A stretch of 64,000 bases of DNA from Plasmopara viticola (lineage: Eukaryota; Oomycota; Peronosporomycetes; Peronosporales; Peronosporaceae), in NCBI GenBank assembly GCA_001695595.3, contig MBPM02000020.1, positions 620,001-684,000 of the forward strand. Reading direction: 5' to 3'. Below the pieces are notes generated by a model. That model was not told the origin of the DNA and did no database searches. It worked only from the letters and a program-made list of their open reading frames with translations. Shown here piece by piece: positions 23,883 to 35,289 of this stretch. The position numbers and the translations under genes are program-made. How positions within the stretch are numbered: the first letter of the stretch is position 1; each line of letters opens with the position of its first letter.

Positions 23883-25141
23883 CTATTTCTCATCGTACTC
23901 AAAGTCTTCATCATAGTCCTCAACGTCGTCATCGTCTTCGTCATCATCATCATCGTCGTTCTCCTCCAGTTCCGCAGCCGCAATGATTTCTTCATCAATT
24001 GCGCTCCATTGCTCAGGTGTAGGCTCTGGATACCGCGACAAGTACGGCAACAAGGCAAGTTGACGCGACACTTTGATTGCTTGTGAAAGTCTGCGCTGTT
24101 GCTTGGCTGTCAGGCCCGTAAATCGACGTGGTCGAATGCGACCCGTGGGTGAAATGAAGAGACGCAATAAGTCCACATCAAGGGCCATTTCCACGACATC
24201 TGGGTGATTAGCAGCCACAAAATACTTCCACGGTTTGGTCTTGTCTTTTTGCAAAGGTTTCCTCTTCTCGGCAGGCAACATCCAATTTAACATTTCCGGA
24301 GAATATCTGCAGCAATCGCAACAATGTCACTCCTTAATCCACAATATTACATAGACTTTTACAAAACAACTTACGCCATGCCCTGATCCCAATTATGGAA
24401 CGAATCCGGAGCATTCTCGTCTTCATTAGCGCCAATTTGGCTTTCCGCGAGGCTCAAGGATGCGTCGTATCCAGGCATTTCAACATACAAACGATCATCT
24501 TCGACGTGCGGCGACATGTCATCAACTTCGCTGTCTTCATCGTAGCCTCGCTCTTCCTGATCCCACTCAGCGACCTCCCGCTCAAATTTTCTAGCCCATT
24601 CAGCCGAACTCAGCTGAACATCCTTGTCCTCGTCTTCATCCTCGTCTTCAACCTCGTCGTCTTCATCCTCGTCCTCGTCTTCGCCCTCATCTTCGTCCAC
24701 GTCATCGTCTTCAAATTCCAACTCCTTTGAAAAAAACATCGTGTCCTCTTCTAGCTGCTTGCTCAGATACTTGACCTCTTCAGAAATTTCCGTCGGGTCC
24801 TCTTCTTCTACTACCTTGTCAAACGTCGATTTTTTCTTAAACTCTGCAAAAAATCCTAAGCATTGGCCACACAGGTCTAGCACGAGCAAACGCACCTTTC
24901 TTGCCATCTTTTTTGCCTCTTGAAGCCAGTGAGCGCACACTACCAATTTGAAATGAGACGTCAGTACACACAGCCCAAGATCGTGGAGCCTGCGCAGCTC
25001 TAATTGCACTTGGCTCGACACGACGCCCGAAAGCTAGAAAGAAGACAAATTATAGAATTGTCAAACTCTAATATGGACATTATTACATTGCCACGTACCA
25101 GTAACCGCTGACGCGCACGGACGAAGCCACACGCGTAGCAT
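23883..25141 (-). CDS. Mitochondrial small-subunit ribosomal protein bS18 with acidic extensions
   Basis: Four-exon minus-strand model: 25099-25141, 24896-25033, 24375-24843, 23883-24306; 357 residues. The bS18 core spans residues about 260-306 ([20 protein letters not shown], then [17 protein letters not shown]), the part that binds 16S-type rRNA near the platform. The N-terminus ([20 protein letters not shown]) is basic and Ser/Ala-rich, as in mitochondrial import signals. Residues about 90-215 are very rich in Asp/Glu, and the C-terminus ends in another acidic tail. Bacterial bS18 has only about 75 residues, so these extensions are large. The second intron is short: 52 nt with the TTTTTTGCAG acceptor, or 40 nt if the nearer AG is used (four extra residues). 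Core identity is firm; the role of the extensions is unknown. Confidence 0.85.
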
Positions 25142-25627
25142 CAATCCACTCGAGGGTTAGCTTTTGTGGTTGACAATGGAGCTGTGCACGCAATTAATGT
25201 GGACCCCACAACATACGAATGAATGGCTAAAGGAGCGAAATTCTAAAAAAATAGACAATAGCTTAAGAAAATTCGATCATGAAGGATAAAGCAATGAGGA
25301 TATGCCTATAACAAACACGGGAGCCCATCATCTAAATGCAATCGCCGTTCATAAGCTTCATGAAAACCCTATCTTCCTGCGTGGTGCCAATTACTCGCTT
25401 GACGAGGAGTTGTTGTGATGTATTGCAAAGGCCAATAGAAGCATACCACTGAACCAGATCCGCCAGACAAAGCGTGCACAATCATCGATATCTGAGATCC
25501 GAGCCTCCAAGTAAATATGCAGTCCCTTTTTCCTTCTTTCTTCACTGCGCAATCATTTGCCTTATCGCTTATTCAACTCGTTTCTCAATCCTTGCTATTG
25601 AAATTGCACGACTATCACGCGATGCCA
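25142..25627. other. Intergenic, 5' side of bS18 and 3' side of B56 paralogue 2
   Basis: No gene supported. The bS18 promoter and the B56 3' UTR are expected here. Confidence 0.5.
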
Positions 25628-27256
25628 CTAGGCCGTAGACGAGGGAGTCTTAGACGCTGCCATCAACTCTATTTTCCGCCACTTCTTCTGTTCTTTGCTC
25701 TTCATGTCCCCCATGGCTTGTTCCTTTAGCGAGTACTCTTTCGCACACTGGTCGTAAAGTGCCATGTCATAGTCCATGTATAACTTAAGCACATTCTATT
25801 TCACAAAAATCAGCAACGCAAATCAATAACAAACTTCAAGCACAAACCAACAAACCTGAGCAAGTCCTTCGACTGTCGTGTTCCAATGTCCCAGTGAATT
25901 TCTATGCAGCGGACCGTAAATAATGGGCAGAATCAAGTGCGCGTGTTGTTTACTCAAGCATCCATTGTTCACCAAGTGCTCATTGTTCCACAAAAATAGC
26001 GACCGTTCTGAAACTTGGAAGTGCTGACTACCAAGCCACTTGGCCAAGCCATTGAAAAGTGGCTTGTGCACTTGTTGTAATTGTTCCGAGCCCATGAGCT
26101 CGAGGATCTCTTCCAATTCATTTAAAAAAATCACCTGTTTCGACGAGCACGACCATGGCCAAAACTTGATAATGCCTCGAATAATGGGCACAGCTGTCTC
26201 CGGATCCTTCTCCACATATTGCGTGATGCAATAGGAGAGTTGCTGGTGGTACATGGAAACACACTTTGGTTTGTGCAGTGGCACAAGTGCACGAATGAGA
26301 AATTGTAAATGTTCTGCTTTCAGCGGCATGGCAAACCCATTAATGATACTCCCGAGAATCTCCAAAAGTTCGCCAATGCCATTGTGTCGCTCCGTCTCGT
26401 ACACAAACCGATAAAAGATGTTGCTGATGGCTTTGCGAATGAAAGATCGGTGCGACATAAATTTGCCATAGATACGATGTAGGATCGTCTTGAGGTAATC
26501 CCGTTCGCGCGGGTCCTCACTATCGAAAAGTTCGATAACAGCCAAACAAAACTTTTGATCCACGTACTTCTTGGCGACTTTCGCATTCACTTCGCCCGAG
26601 ACGATAAAGCGCAAGAAAAATTCATACACCACTTGAAGATGGGGCCACGAAGCTTCTAGCACAGGTTCGTCTTCTTCAGGGTCAAAATCTTCTGTTTGCG
26701 GAGGCAATGCACGGCAAATATTGACCGACACCATTGCCATAATATCCGGCATGAGCGTCTCTGTGAAAATCTTTTGACCACCGGGATTGTTGACGTAATC
26801 GACAAGTTCCAAAAGCGTTTGACGTTTCAGATCCTTGCCACTGATGGGAGAAAAGTGAACAACACAATCGTTAATATTGTCATGATGAGACTAAAGGTCA
26901 GCTATGAAATCCACGTACCGCTTATCCGACGTCGGGTCATCAAAATTGAAAAGAACAGAGCAGAGCTCGAGTTTCTGCTGAAACAGCGCCTCTCGTCGCT
27001 GCAACGATGTGTCTTTGAGATGTGGCAGGTCTTTAAGCGCCTGAATCTTTTGATTGCGCACCATGAAAGAGCGACGGCGCTCCCGCTTTGGCAGCGACAC
27101 GTCTGACCGAGCGACCTCACCCACAGGCGAGCCGACGCCACCTCCGTTTGCGCCTTTCGGGACTCCGTCTATGTCCATTCGGTCGGGTGATTGGGCACCT
27201 AAGTGCTCGCCGTTGTTGCTAAGCTTTCGTTTTACTGTTTGCAGCATTCCCTTCAT
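25628..27256 (-). CDS. PP2A regulatory subunit B56 (B'-type), paralogue 2
   Basis: Three exons on the minus strand: 26919-27256, 25856-26840, 25628-25795; introns of 78 and 60 nt, GT-AG; 496 residues. B56 landmarks are better kept than in paralogue 1: LFNFDDPTSDKR, then [116 protein letters not shown] and NVLKLYMDYD. The N-terminal 70 residues are basic and variable. The protein should target the PP2A catalytic core to phosphoprotein substrates. It faces away from a BABAM2-like gene about 540 bp distant. The product call is secure. Confidence 0.93.
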
Positions 27257-27792
27257 TGCTTAGTTTGCCCGCCAGTGTTTAGTCGGGGCTGAATCACCCA
27301 GCGGACTTAAATCAAACAAATCAGATTGACGTCTTTGTCACAAGCCTATGACAAAACAAGGCAATGCAATAAGTATGTTGGTCCAATCGAGATGCCACTT
27401 GTGCCACTGTGGTGCGTCTTTGACAAAATTCTTTTTTTAAGTGGCAAAAAACGAAGGAGGAGGCAAGTCTCCTACTGGGCTCGAAGAGAAAGACACAGGG
27501 AGCTAATAGGCACAAACACGTACGCTGATAAGTAATTGCAAACTTCAAAAGCGACTGGCGTCTAGTAACTGCGTGGAGACTCGTCTCCTTCAACTTTGCG
27601 GCCGTCCGCTGGTTCCCTCAGTCGCGTTTTCTTCCCTTTTCCTCCCCCCTCCACGCACATAATATTTACATTTCTAGTCACTCCCCGTCTATCACGATAT
27701 AGCGCATACAAATGCGCAGATAATTGCTATTGACGGGATGAGCGCGAAATCATATGGCTCAGTTCTAGGTTTATTTAACTACCAATCGACGC
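27257..27792. other. Divergent intergenic region
   Basis: No coding sequence was recognised between the divergently transcribed B56 paralogue 2 and the BABAM2-like gene. It probably carries both promoters. Confidence 0.5.
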
Positions 27793-29304
27793 ATGGAACG
27801 CGAGCTGACGCGGCGCTGCCGACACAATGTGCGCGTAGCCGAATTTGTGGCATTACATGCTATCAGCACCCTCCAGACTGGTAGCAATACAAAAGCGAGT
27901 CTGGACCATAATCTACCGCTCTTTTCAGGCTATGTGGAGATTCTGTATGCACGCACGGCTTGGTTGGCAGTGCGCATCGACATTTGGATGCATAAAGACG
28001 CTTGCTATCGTCAAGGTTCGATAGATGATAGCAAAAACTTTTTTCTTCATATTTTATATGATTTTATATTTTTGTTATTTACCACCTTTTTTGTAGTCAA
28101 GTCCTTGAGTGTCTATATGCATCAGAACGAAGATGAACGAAAAGTTGCTGTCACAAGCGGAAGTAAACTCATTGCGTTGCAAGAAAAAGAACAAATTGCT
28201 CTATGTACGGAAAATCGAGGGGAAGTGCCAGTGTTGACAAGCGACGAGTTGACAAGAATGTTGGAGAACGTCATCATGCAACTTATTATTGCATTCCGTG
28301 ACGCGCAAGTGCAGGTGGGATATCTGCCAAAGAAAAGTGGGTAGGCGTACTGACCTTGCAGTCTAATGACGTTAATGTATCGTTATGGGTTCAGGTGTTG
28401 GAGACACTGGCGTCTCAGCGAGCAAAATTTGAGTTCGAGATTTTGCAACATTACACTGATCTGGAATTATTGGTACTAAGTAAATGTGAGGATACTGGTG
28501 ATTTTGTCTTGTTTGCGTTGCCAGTATTTGAAGAAAAATTACAGTGGGATACAGAATTCTTGTGTAAGACAAAGAAAATTTTCGATATGGTGTACATACC
28601 TAATGGATTTCGCTCTCCGAACTTTTCGGAATCAACGCATAATGTGACGCTGTTCATTGGATATCCGATCGACGAGGAAAGTGGGTCTAGTGATGCGTGG
28701 CCACTTTTTATTGAGTGGCCGGCACGAATGGTCTTGTCGAGCCAAGTGACGCAAACTCCGCCATCGAGTAAGACGCAGTCTTCTGTAGAGGTTATCACGT
28801 CATGCCAAAAGGTGGAAACTCGTCGTTCTTCGCTGTGTTTTTACTATGATTGAAGTGCAAAAGTGTATTTGTAGATAACTTTACATCAATGGAGACGACG
28901 CAAAGATTTTATTGCTGAAATGCGTCGCCACGTTATAGGTAAGCAGGCATGGAGCGTGAAAAACAGCAGGTTGAAAGCTCACACTTTTTTTAGTGTTAGA
29001 GTACGATGCCGTGGACTTTTCACAAGTATTTTTCATGCTACAAGAGCAGCGAAATGAGCAAGCACCACTGCGTATAATAGTGTTGCGGCTGCAATTTACT
29101 GTAGCGTATTTATTTACGAATTGCATGAGCGACTTGCAAGTGACATTGCTTGACGGTCAAGCGGGTGACAACCCTGTGACGATAGCGCTTGGTGCCTCCA
29201 GCACCAGTCTTGATCCCGATTCCAATATAGACAGTCAACTATGCGTCGTTCAATTTCTCGAATTGATACGACAGAATTTGCTAAAAAAGTTTGATCTTGA
29301 TTGA
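27793..29304 (+). CDS. BABAM2 (BRE/BRCC45)-like protein
   Basis: Five-exon model: 27793-28015, 28097-28314, 28395-28811, 28875-28938, 28994-29304; 410 residues, introns 55-81 nt, GT-AG, phases consistent. Similarity to BABAM2 is seen in the C-terminal half: HQWRRRKDFIAEMRRHVIVL, then EYDAVDFSQVFF, parallel to the KRREYI and VEYDAEGF region of that family. A helical FEFEILQHY stretch (about residues 158-166) and LQWDTEF (about 197-203) fit its UEV-like folds. In animals and plants BABAM2 holds together the BRCC36 K63-deubiquitinase complexes (BRISC and BRCA1-A). The weak donor of intron 1 (GTTCGA) and the start codon are the least sure parts, and more 5' exons could exist. Assignment is from remembered motifs and is tentative. 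Confidence 0.55.
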
Positions 29305-29500
29305 GGGATGCCACGAATGTTGCGATTGTCAAGCACCCTGTACACGTTGTTTTTGCATTTTCGAGAAAGTTTTCGGGATTCGCTTGGATCCTGCCAGGGC
29401 TTTCATTCCAACGCAATCGATCGCACGTCTTTATTGCACCTTATTTCCTGCCTTTGCGTTTTGCTTGTCGACTAATTATTTTCTTGTTGCCAACTTCAAC

Positions 29501-29516
29501 CTCATTGCCAAATTTA
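29501..29516 (+). promoter_or_regulatory. Oomycete Inr/FPR-like core promoter
   Basis: CTCATTGCCAAATTTA closely follows the oomycete core promoter consensus (CTCATT, a short gap, then CAWTTT). It lies about 100 bp before the ATG at 29617. An upstream ATG at 29516 opens a short overlapping frame that is not the main gene. Confidence 0.45.
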
Positions 29517-29616
29517 TGCAATTTTGCAACTTGCAATTGAGACCCACTGTCACAATCGCAATTGTTGCGTCTCTTCGAAGCAATTTTCTTGAGCGTTTCC
29601 GACCCTGCACTTTATT

Positions 29617-30612
29617 ATGCGCAAAGCCCTTCTTACACTAGAAGACGAGCAGTATCTTTCTCTACTGGAAGCTCGTCGTGATCACGACTTTACGACTGCA
29701 CCGTTGGTCTCGTGTTTTCGAGTATTGGCCCTTTTTTCCTACGAAGATCTGGAGGGTCAAAGTGACAAATTTGTCATTGGTGCCAATGCGGAATGTGCCA
29801 ATATCGGAGGTGCCACTTGTGCCGAACGTGCCGCCATGGCGCAACTGCAACTGTTGCCTGTTCACCACGTGCGCAAAATTTATATTGTATCGGACTCTTC
29901 GCAATGTTTGACACCTGGCACGCTCTGTCGCGAGTTTTTACTCTCGAGTCCGTTAATTGACCACCACACGCCCTTTGTGTTACGTGGTACAAAGTGCGAC
30001 CCTTGCGTCACGACATTGGCCGAGTTGTATCCATTTCCATCATTGTACGACCGAGTGCCACGCTCTCAAGTGTTGCAGTGTGGCCAAGCCTTTGTATCAC
30101 GATTTGCCACGACAGTGCAACCAGAAAAAGAGGAAAAAGTGACAGCTTTTGTCAAATTGCAACTTTCACTATTGACACCAGACGAACAAAAAGTGTATGC
30201 CAAAGCCTTGGCTGCAACTGGAAAGGATGCACGTGATGATCTTTTCCCGTTGCGATACGCTGCAGGAACGGCATTTTCGGATGGCGAAGTGCGAGTTACG
30301 TGGCAACACAAGACGCTCGAGTACGGTAGTTCCCTAGACGCTGTTTCCAAGCTCATTTCATTCGTCGAAGCGAAGGCAGACTCGGTGAAGCCTCAATTTT
30401 TGCTACAAGTGGACCAATTTGGCATTCTTCATGCCCCGTTTGCACGTGCACGAGCATACTTCTTCGAATTCGGTTTTGTCAAAGTACCAGTCTTGGTTCA
30501 CGATGAAATGGGAGCGCTTCACCGTGTTCCCATTGGTATTCTTGTGATTGAGTCACCAAATTGCATTGTCGCTTCCACAGACAGTAGAATTAAGGATAAA
30601 AGTACGGACTGA
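29617..30612 (+). CDS. Cytidine deaminase-like protein
   Basis: Single-exon frame of 331 residues. Residues about 50-110 form a cytidine-deaminase-like fold. GANAECAN (55-62) contributes the substrate Asn/Glu, and TCAERAA (67-73) supplies the Cys zinc ligand and catalytic Glu. The second zinc motif is normally P-C-x-x-C but here reads TPGTLCRE (99-106), so the first Cys is Gly; Cys97 might substitute. The C-terminal half (about 190-325) lacks a zinc motif and looks like a second, inactive domain, as in tandem CDAs. CDAs convert (deoxy)cytidine to uridine in pyrimidine salvage. Whether this one is active is uncertain. It starts about 310 bp after the BABAM2-like gene on the same strand. Confidence 0.7.
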   Translation: MRKALLTLEDEQYLSLLEARRDHDFTTAPLVSCFRVLALFSYEDLEGQSDKFVIGANAECANIGGATCAERAAMAQLQLLPVHHVRKIYIVSDSSQCLTPGTLCREFLLSSPLIDHHTPFVLRGTKCDPCVTTLAELYPFPSLYDRVPRSQVLQCGQAFVSRFATTVQPEKEEKVTAFVKLQLSLLTPDEQKVYAKALAATGKDARDDLFPLRYAAGTAFSDGEVRVTWQHKTLEYGSSLDAVSKLISFVEAKADSVKPQFLLQVDQFGILHAPFARARAYFFEFGFVKVPVLVHDEMGALHRVPIGILVIESPNCIVASTDSRIKDKSTD

Positions 30613-30949
30613 TTCCAGGTACCAATCCATGTAAATTTACGCATTTTAGTGTCGCCTGCAAAACAGGCTTATATTAAATAGAAGATCGACCAGTTGGAGA
30701 CATGATGCTGTTGCCACCGCTTCCCGGTGCTTTATTTTACTGCACTAAAATGCGACTAAAAAAGGAATTGAGAATAGTCTTGTTATGCAAAAAAAAAGAG
30801 TGCTAGTAAACTCAATAAACGATGTTGAGCATTCCACTCATTCATGTGCATCCTTTTATTCCAATACCATGCCAGGAATTGGGCAAAACTTTTGTCCAAG
30901 CTGTTAACAAGACGACCAACGACCAAGTCCAGCTTTCGTGATGTCTTTA
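30613..30949. other. 3' flank of the deaminase gene and edge of the copia element
   Basis: No gene seen. The right part is probably the outer half of the copia 3' LTR, whose boundary could not be fixed. Confidence 0.4.
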
Positions 30950-30956
30950 ATCCTAT

Positions 30957-31030
30957 TGCGTCATATGCTATATACTTTCTCTGATGCGATAGCGCATCGT
31001 ATTTCTCCCTGTTTAACACTCTTCCTTGTG
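30957..31030 (-). repeat. 3' LTR remnant of the copia element
   Basis: Shares GATGCGATAGCG and flanking pyrimidine-rich sequence with 35209-35282. The full LTR is probably near 300 bp, but its ends could not be fixed. Confidence 0.5.
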
Positions 31031-34000
31031 ATCGCGTCACACGCACCACAGCTTGTGCAATCTTACGAATCGGTGAGCATGTGCTGATCCAGTGCATTGG
31101 AAATAGGTTCGCTACGACTAAAAATGGATGCAGCGACGAGCAAAATTCTTGACGAACTCGAAGCGCACATCGACGTGTGTCTTGCGCTTGATGACAAAGC
31201 CTCATCTTTGATTTGGCGGGTAGCAGCTTGCTTGCCAACATGCATCGCCATAGGAAGAGTCAATGACTTGCATATTTCTATTGCTGCTACAACCTCAGCC
31301 TCCATCGTCGAAAGCGATATACCTTTTGCTTTTTTGCGACCCGGCTCTCCGGCATTCAGATGAGAGGAACATCGCCATGGTAAGAGGGTTTCTGTCGTCC
31401 TCCTTGTCCGAAGCAAAATCGGCATTACTGTAGGACTCTAGCATAACCTATCAGTTGCCCTGAGTACTTTAATGCATCTTAAGTTGCAAGTCCTTCCTCT
31501 CAACGAGGTATCGCGCGACTCTTTTGGCAAGTGTCCAATCTTAAACACTTGGCGCAAGTGTTTGTCGTGTTGCTTTGCTGACCGCGAAAGCGATGTCTGG
31601 ACGCTTCATGGTGCGATCCATCGCATTCTATCGACCAGCAATTCAAGCAAACAAAGTGTTGGCAAAACGTTGGTAGCGCTCTCCTTAAACAGTATATTTT
31701 CTTTTGTGACTTCGTCGTAGCAGTCTTTACCGAAGATGTACTTGTCGGATTTACCGATGCTATGCCGTTCTTGTGTAACAGTTGCCTGATTGATGCTAAT
31801 GCAAGCAAATCGATAATTTGACTCCAAAACTAAGAAGTTCCGACACTGGTCTGAGAGAATGGGAGCCATCGCAGCGAGAAATTGCCTATCTGCTGCACCT
31901 TTAGCTGCTGTGATGAGAATATTGTTGTTGTAGACACCAACTAGTGCTGTGTGTCACGCTTGAGGTACAGGCACATGTCGCTGATGTGCGGCTTAAATCC
32001 TGCTTCCATTAGTCTCGCATGTAACAACTGACTCAATATTCGTGCCGCCGCCTTTACCCATAAAGATTTCTCTTCCACGCGAGCTCAACTCCGCTCGTAT
32101 AGGTGCCTTTAGTTGCTCACCTTCAATCTTCGTTTCACTCGGTACGCGTGGCAAAAACACAAGGTACTCCTTTTTGCCAGCTCTTACGTAGGCATTTGGA
32201 ATGCCGCCATGCCGTGTCTAGGAGAAATGGCGAAGGAAAGCGCAGCACCTGCGTTCCCACACGCAAGAAGTCTCGCCTCTAGATGCTCCATTGCGCCGTT
32301 TACATGGCCTTTGTTTTTGGACACCCATTTACTGTGCAGCATGTTGACACCAGCCGATCGCTCAATTACATTTCAGACGCCGTTGCCGTCAAACGCGATG
32401 ATTTTTTCGAGCATTGGCTTGCTCCATCCTTCCGCTTTTGTGCTACACATTTCCTGTGTATACGCCTTCGAGATAACCTCGTTTTCTTGCATCACGATAT
32501 TAATCATTTCAATCAGGGAACCCATGCCTTGTGCTACGCACTTGGGTACCCCGAGTGTATTATGTGGAGCAAGCATTCAAGTTTTTGTGCCGATAGTGCT
32601 ATCAACCTTTGTAATGGCATGTTCATTCAAAAAATATTCTACTTCAACACCATGCTTTTACTCTCTCTCTGTTTATCAAAGGGGGTTTCAATCTTTTTGG
32701 CGTGCTGAGTCGTGATAATATTTTTTTTTCGCAGCGACCCACTATCGTGCCAATCTCCGCCCTATGCCCAAGCGAATTCCCGATCCTAATGACAAGCGAG
32801 ACTATCTTCGTGTACTTGTTCCCAAACTAATGGCAGAGACTTCTACCCACGAGACTTACCTTGTATTTCTCAATGTACCCATCGACTTTGCGCTTAGTCT
32901 TAAAAATGGGTCCCAATACACGGTGCAAACGAAACAAACCAAGCGATGTCGCAAAGATTACGTGCTTGACCAAAAATTTTGATTGACCATGCTGGAGTCT
33001 CATTCGTGTTTGAGGAACCAGTGATGATCTGTACTGAGTACTCGACCACATTCTTTTGAAATGACCTCGAAAGCCCATCATGAAGTGCGCTATAATGAAC
33101 TCTGTTTGCTATATATGCTCAGCCTCGCCGTTCGATGAATTTTTTCGTCTTGCTCATCTGTCGTGATGCGCCGACGGACGAGCAAAAATGTTCAACATTG
33201 CTATATCCACCACCACCATTTGCGTGCAGTATATGGATGCGAGAGTCGCAATGCTTTTCAAAGAGCACAAGAACTCTTTAAGCTTTTTTCCTGCTTTATC
33301 CTTGGTGTGCACGGGGAAAACGCGACAGTATTTGCTCTTGCAGTCGACTAAATTGATAGAATTCCGAATCCTGAGTCGATCTCTTGACGTCATCGGTCCC
33401 TTAAATTCTAGAGGTTATGCCTTCGATGCAATCAATCAAGGATTGCACACCTGTATCCTCCTTCGACTACGCGCTTTTCAATTGCTTTCTCGGGGCGCAC
33501 GCGATGCAAAACATTTGTCAGCGGTCTGTAAGCTGTAAACAGAGCCAAGTAAACCAGCCATCCTATTGATTGTGACATATAATAGCTGTCCGAAAAGCTG
33601 ATGAAAGCGCATGAGTAACCTTCGCTGATTGCCTTCTTTGAGCTCTTCATCTCGAACTACGAGGGCCACAATGATGCTATTTTGCCGATGACGTCATGCT
33701 CGACATGCGTTTAAGTTGTTCCACTAGCCACAATACGACACCTCCGTTGCTTAGTGATCTGATAGCTCGCCGATCGATTACGTACACGATCCTATATCTT
33801 TTCGGCTCGAGCTTGCCATACGGCATTAAATTTTGGGCTAGCATCGGAGCGTAGTATGCGGCTATGAGACGAAAGAATCTCAATTTGCAAAGTGCCGTTA
33901 CCTGAAGGAGTATGCTACCGGCCGGCGTCATTGAAGCTTTTCACCATCGGCATCGATCATATCTGAAAGCGGCATTGTTTATGAGATGCCAGTTTGACCC

Positions 34001-35208
34001 GCTGTATAAGATCCGGTGAGTGCTGCAATCTTGCTTGCACAAGATGTTTCCTTCGAGTTGATGCTCATTTTTTAGCCACCCTTGGCACCACCTTCCTTTC
34101 TATTTTTTTCATTGAGACAAGCAGTCGAAGTATGGCCGATGTTGCTGCACTCAAAGCACGCGCGTGTCTCGACGCGTGGTTTGCGCTTAAGTTGTTTGCA
34201 ACACCTGTTTTTCGAAAGAAGCAAAAACTTTAGTAGTACACAGCTAGCACCACCATGTTTGTTGTAGTACCGCTCGTTCGTACCGCTCAAGTAGTGCCTC
34301 AACTCGTCAATCTTCACAGCTTCATACCAGTTGAAACAACACGCTGCCTGCACATACTCAATCTGGCGCATAAACACTCAACTTCAGTCTGGAAGGCTAA
34401 AGTCGAATTCCGGAATAGATTCGTCTCGTCGGATTTGCGAATCGTAAGCCTGCATTGACATATATCGGTATACGCATCGCTTGGCGTGCGTCGGGCTCCA
34501 TTCGTTGTGCTAAAACCTGTGGCGCTGCTTATTGCGGAAGTCTGCTGCAGTAAATCACCGTGCGGAGCGCCCCATCCCGACTTCGTGGCTTGCCTTACTG
34601 CTTTCTGCGCATGCTGTGCGTACGCATGTCCTTGTTTTTCCCTTCCACATTCCGGAAAGTAGTCTAACCTATTTGATGTGCATTGAAGCACTACCGCGAG
34701 TGTTGCCAGATGCGGGGTTGAACCTTTAAAGACTCAACTGCTTCGAGCAAACGCTTGTCCTCGTCTCCTTTTATTTGTGAGATGTCTATATGCGTCATTA
34801 GCGCTCGTAGGTCGATAGGAATGACTAGAATGTCTGCGCTGACGTCGCCTCCCCATTGTAAGGAGTTGGCGTGCCTCATACAGCTACTATGGATGCTGGC
34901 CTTTTCGTGGCCAGGATTAAAGCTGACTGGTGTCGGAGAGTGGCGCACCGTTGAGTCCGTCGTTTGTCTTACAATTTGCTGAGATGAGGTCGTGCGCAAC
35001 GGAGGGCAAGCTTGTAGGAAGATATGTTCAGTTTTTCAGTTCTTGACCTCGCGCTACATCTAAGCTTTATCTCCTAAGCCGTCTTCTAGATTCGTCGATT
35101 GCTTTATTGCATACTAGATTGTCGATGCCAATTTACGCTTAACTTTTATCATTGACTAGCCGTCGAAGTGTTCGTAATTACCAGACTTCTCATGTCCAAA
35201 ACTCGTTA

Positions 35209-35282
35209 ACGTCATGTACTCTATGTATTCTGCGATGCGATAGCGTACCGTTTTTCTCTTTATTCAACATATATTCTGTCCT
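35209..35282 (-). repeat. 5' LTR remnant of the copia element
   Basis: Direct-repeat partner of 30957-31030, lying upstream of gag on the minus strand. Confidence 0.5.
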
Positions 35283-35289
35283 CTGCTAG

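Larger units (their letters stand above)
30950..35285 (-). mobile_element. Decayed Ty1/copia LTR retrotransposon
   Basis: Read on the minus strand, the domains occur in copia order. Gag has a CCHC zinc knuckle (CFECSNIGHTSTAC, near 34130). Integrase fragments follow (NLVDCKSKYCRVFPVHTKDK near 33330). Then come reverse transcriptase (MCLYLKRD near 31960; RPDIAFAVSKATR near 31580) and RNase H (ESYSNADFASDKED near 31410, then SLSTMEAE, then KTHVDVRFEFVKNFARR). Stops and frameshifts are frequent, so it is inactive. Similar sequences at 30957-31030 and 35209-35282, in the same orientation, are the LTR remnants. It lies just downstream of the deaminase-like gene. Confidence 0.85.

Noticed and set aside
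24624..24923. Poly-serine plus-strand frame
   Set aside because: Antisense shadow of the acidic part of the bS18 gene.
29516..29638. Upstream ATG before the deaminase-like gene as the true start
   Set aside because: It is out of frame with the deaminase frame, so it could only be a short upstream ORF.
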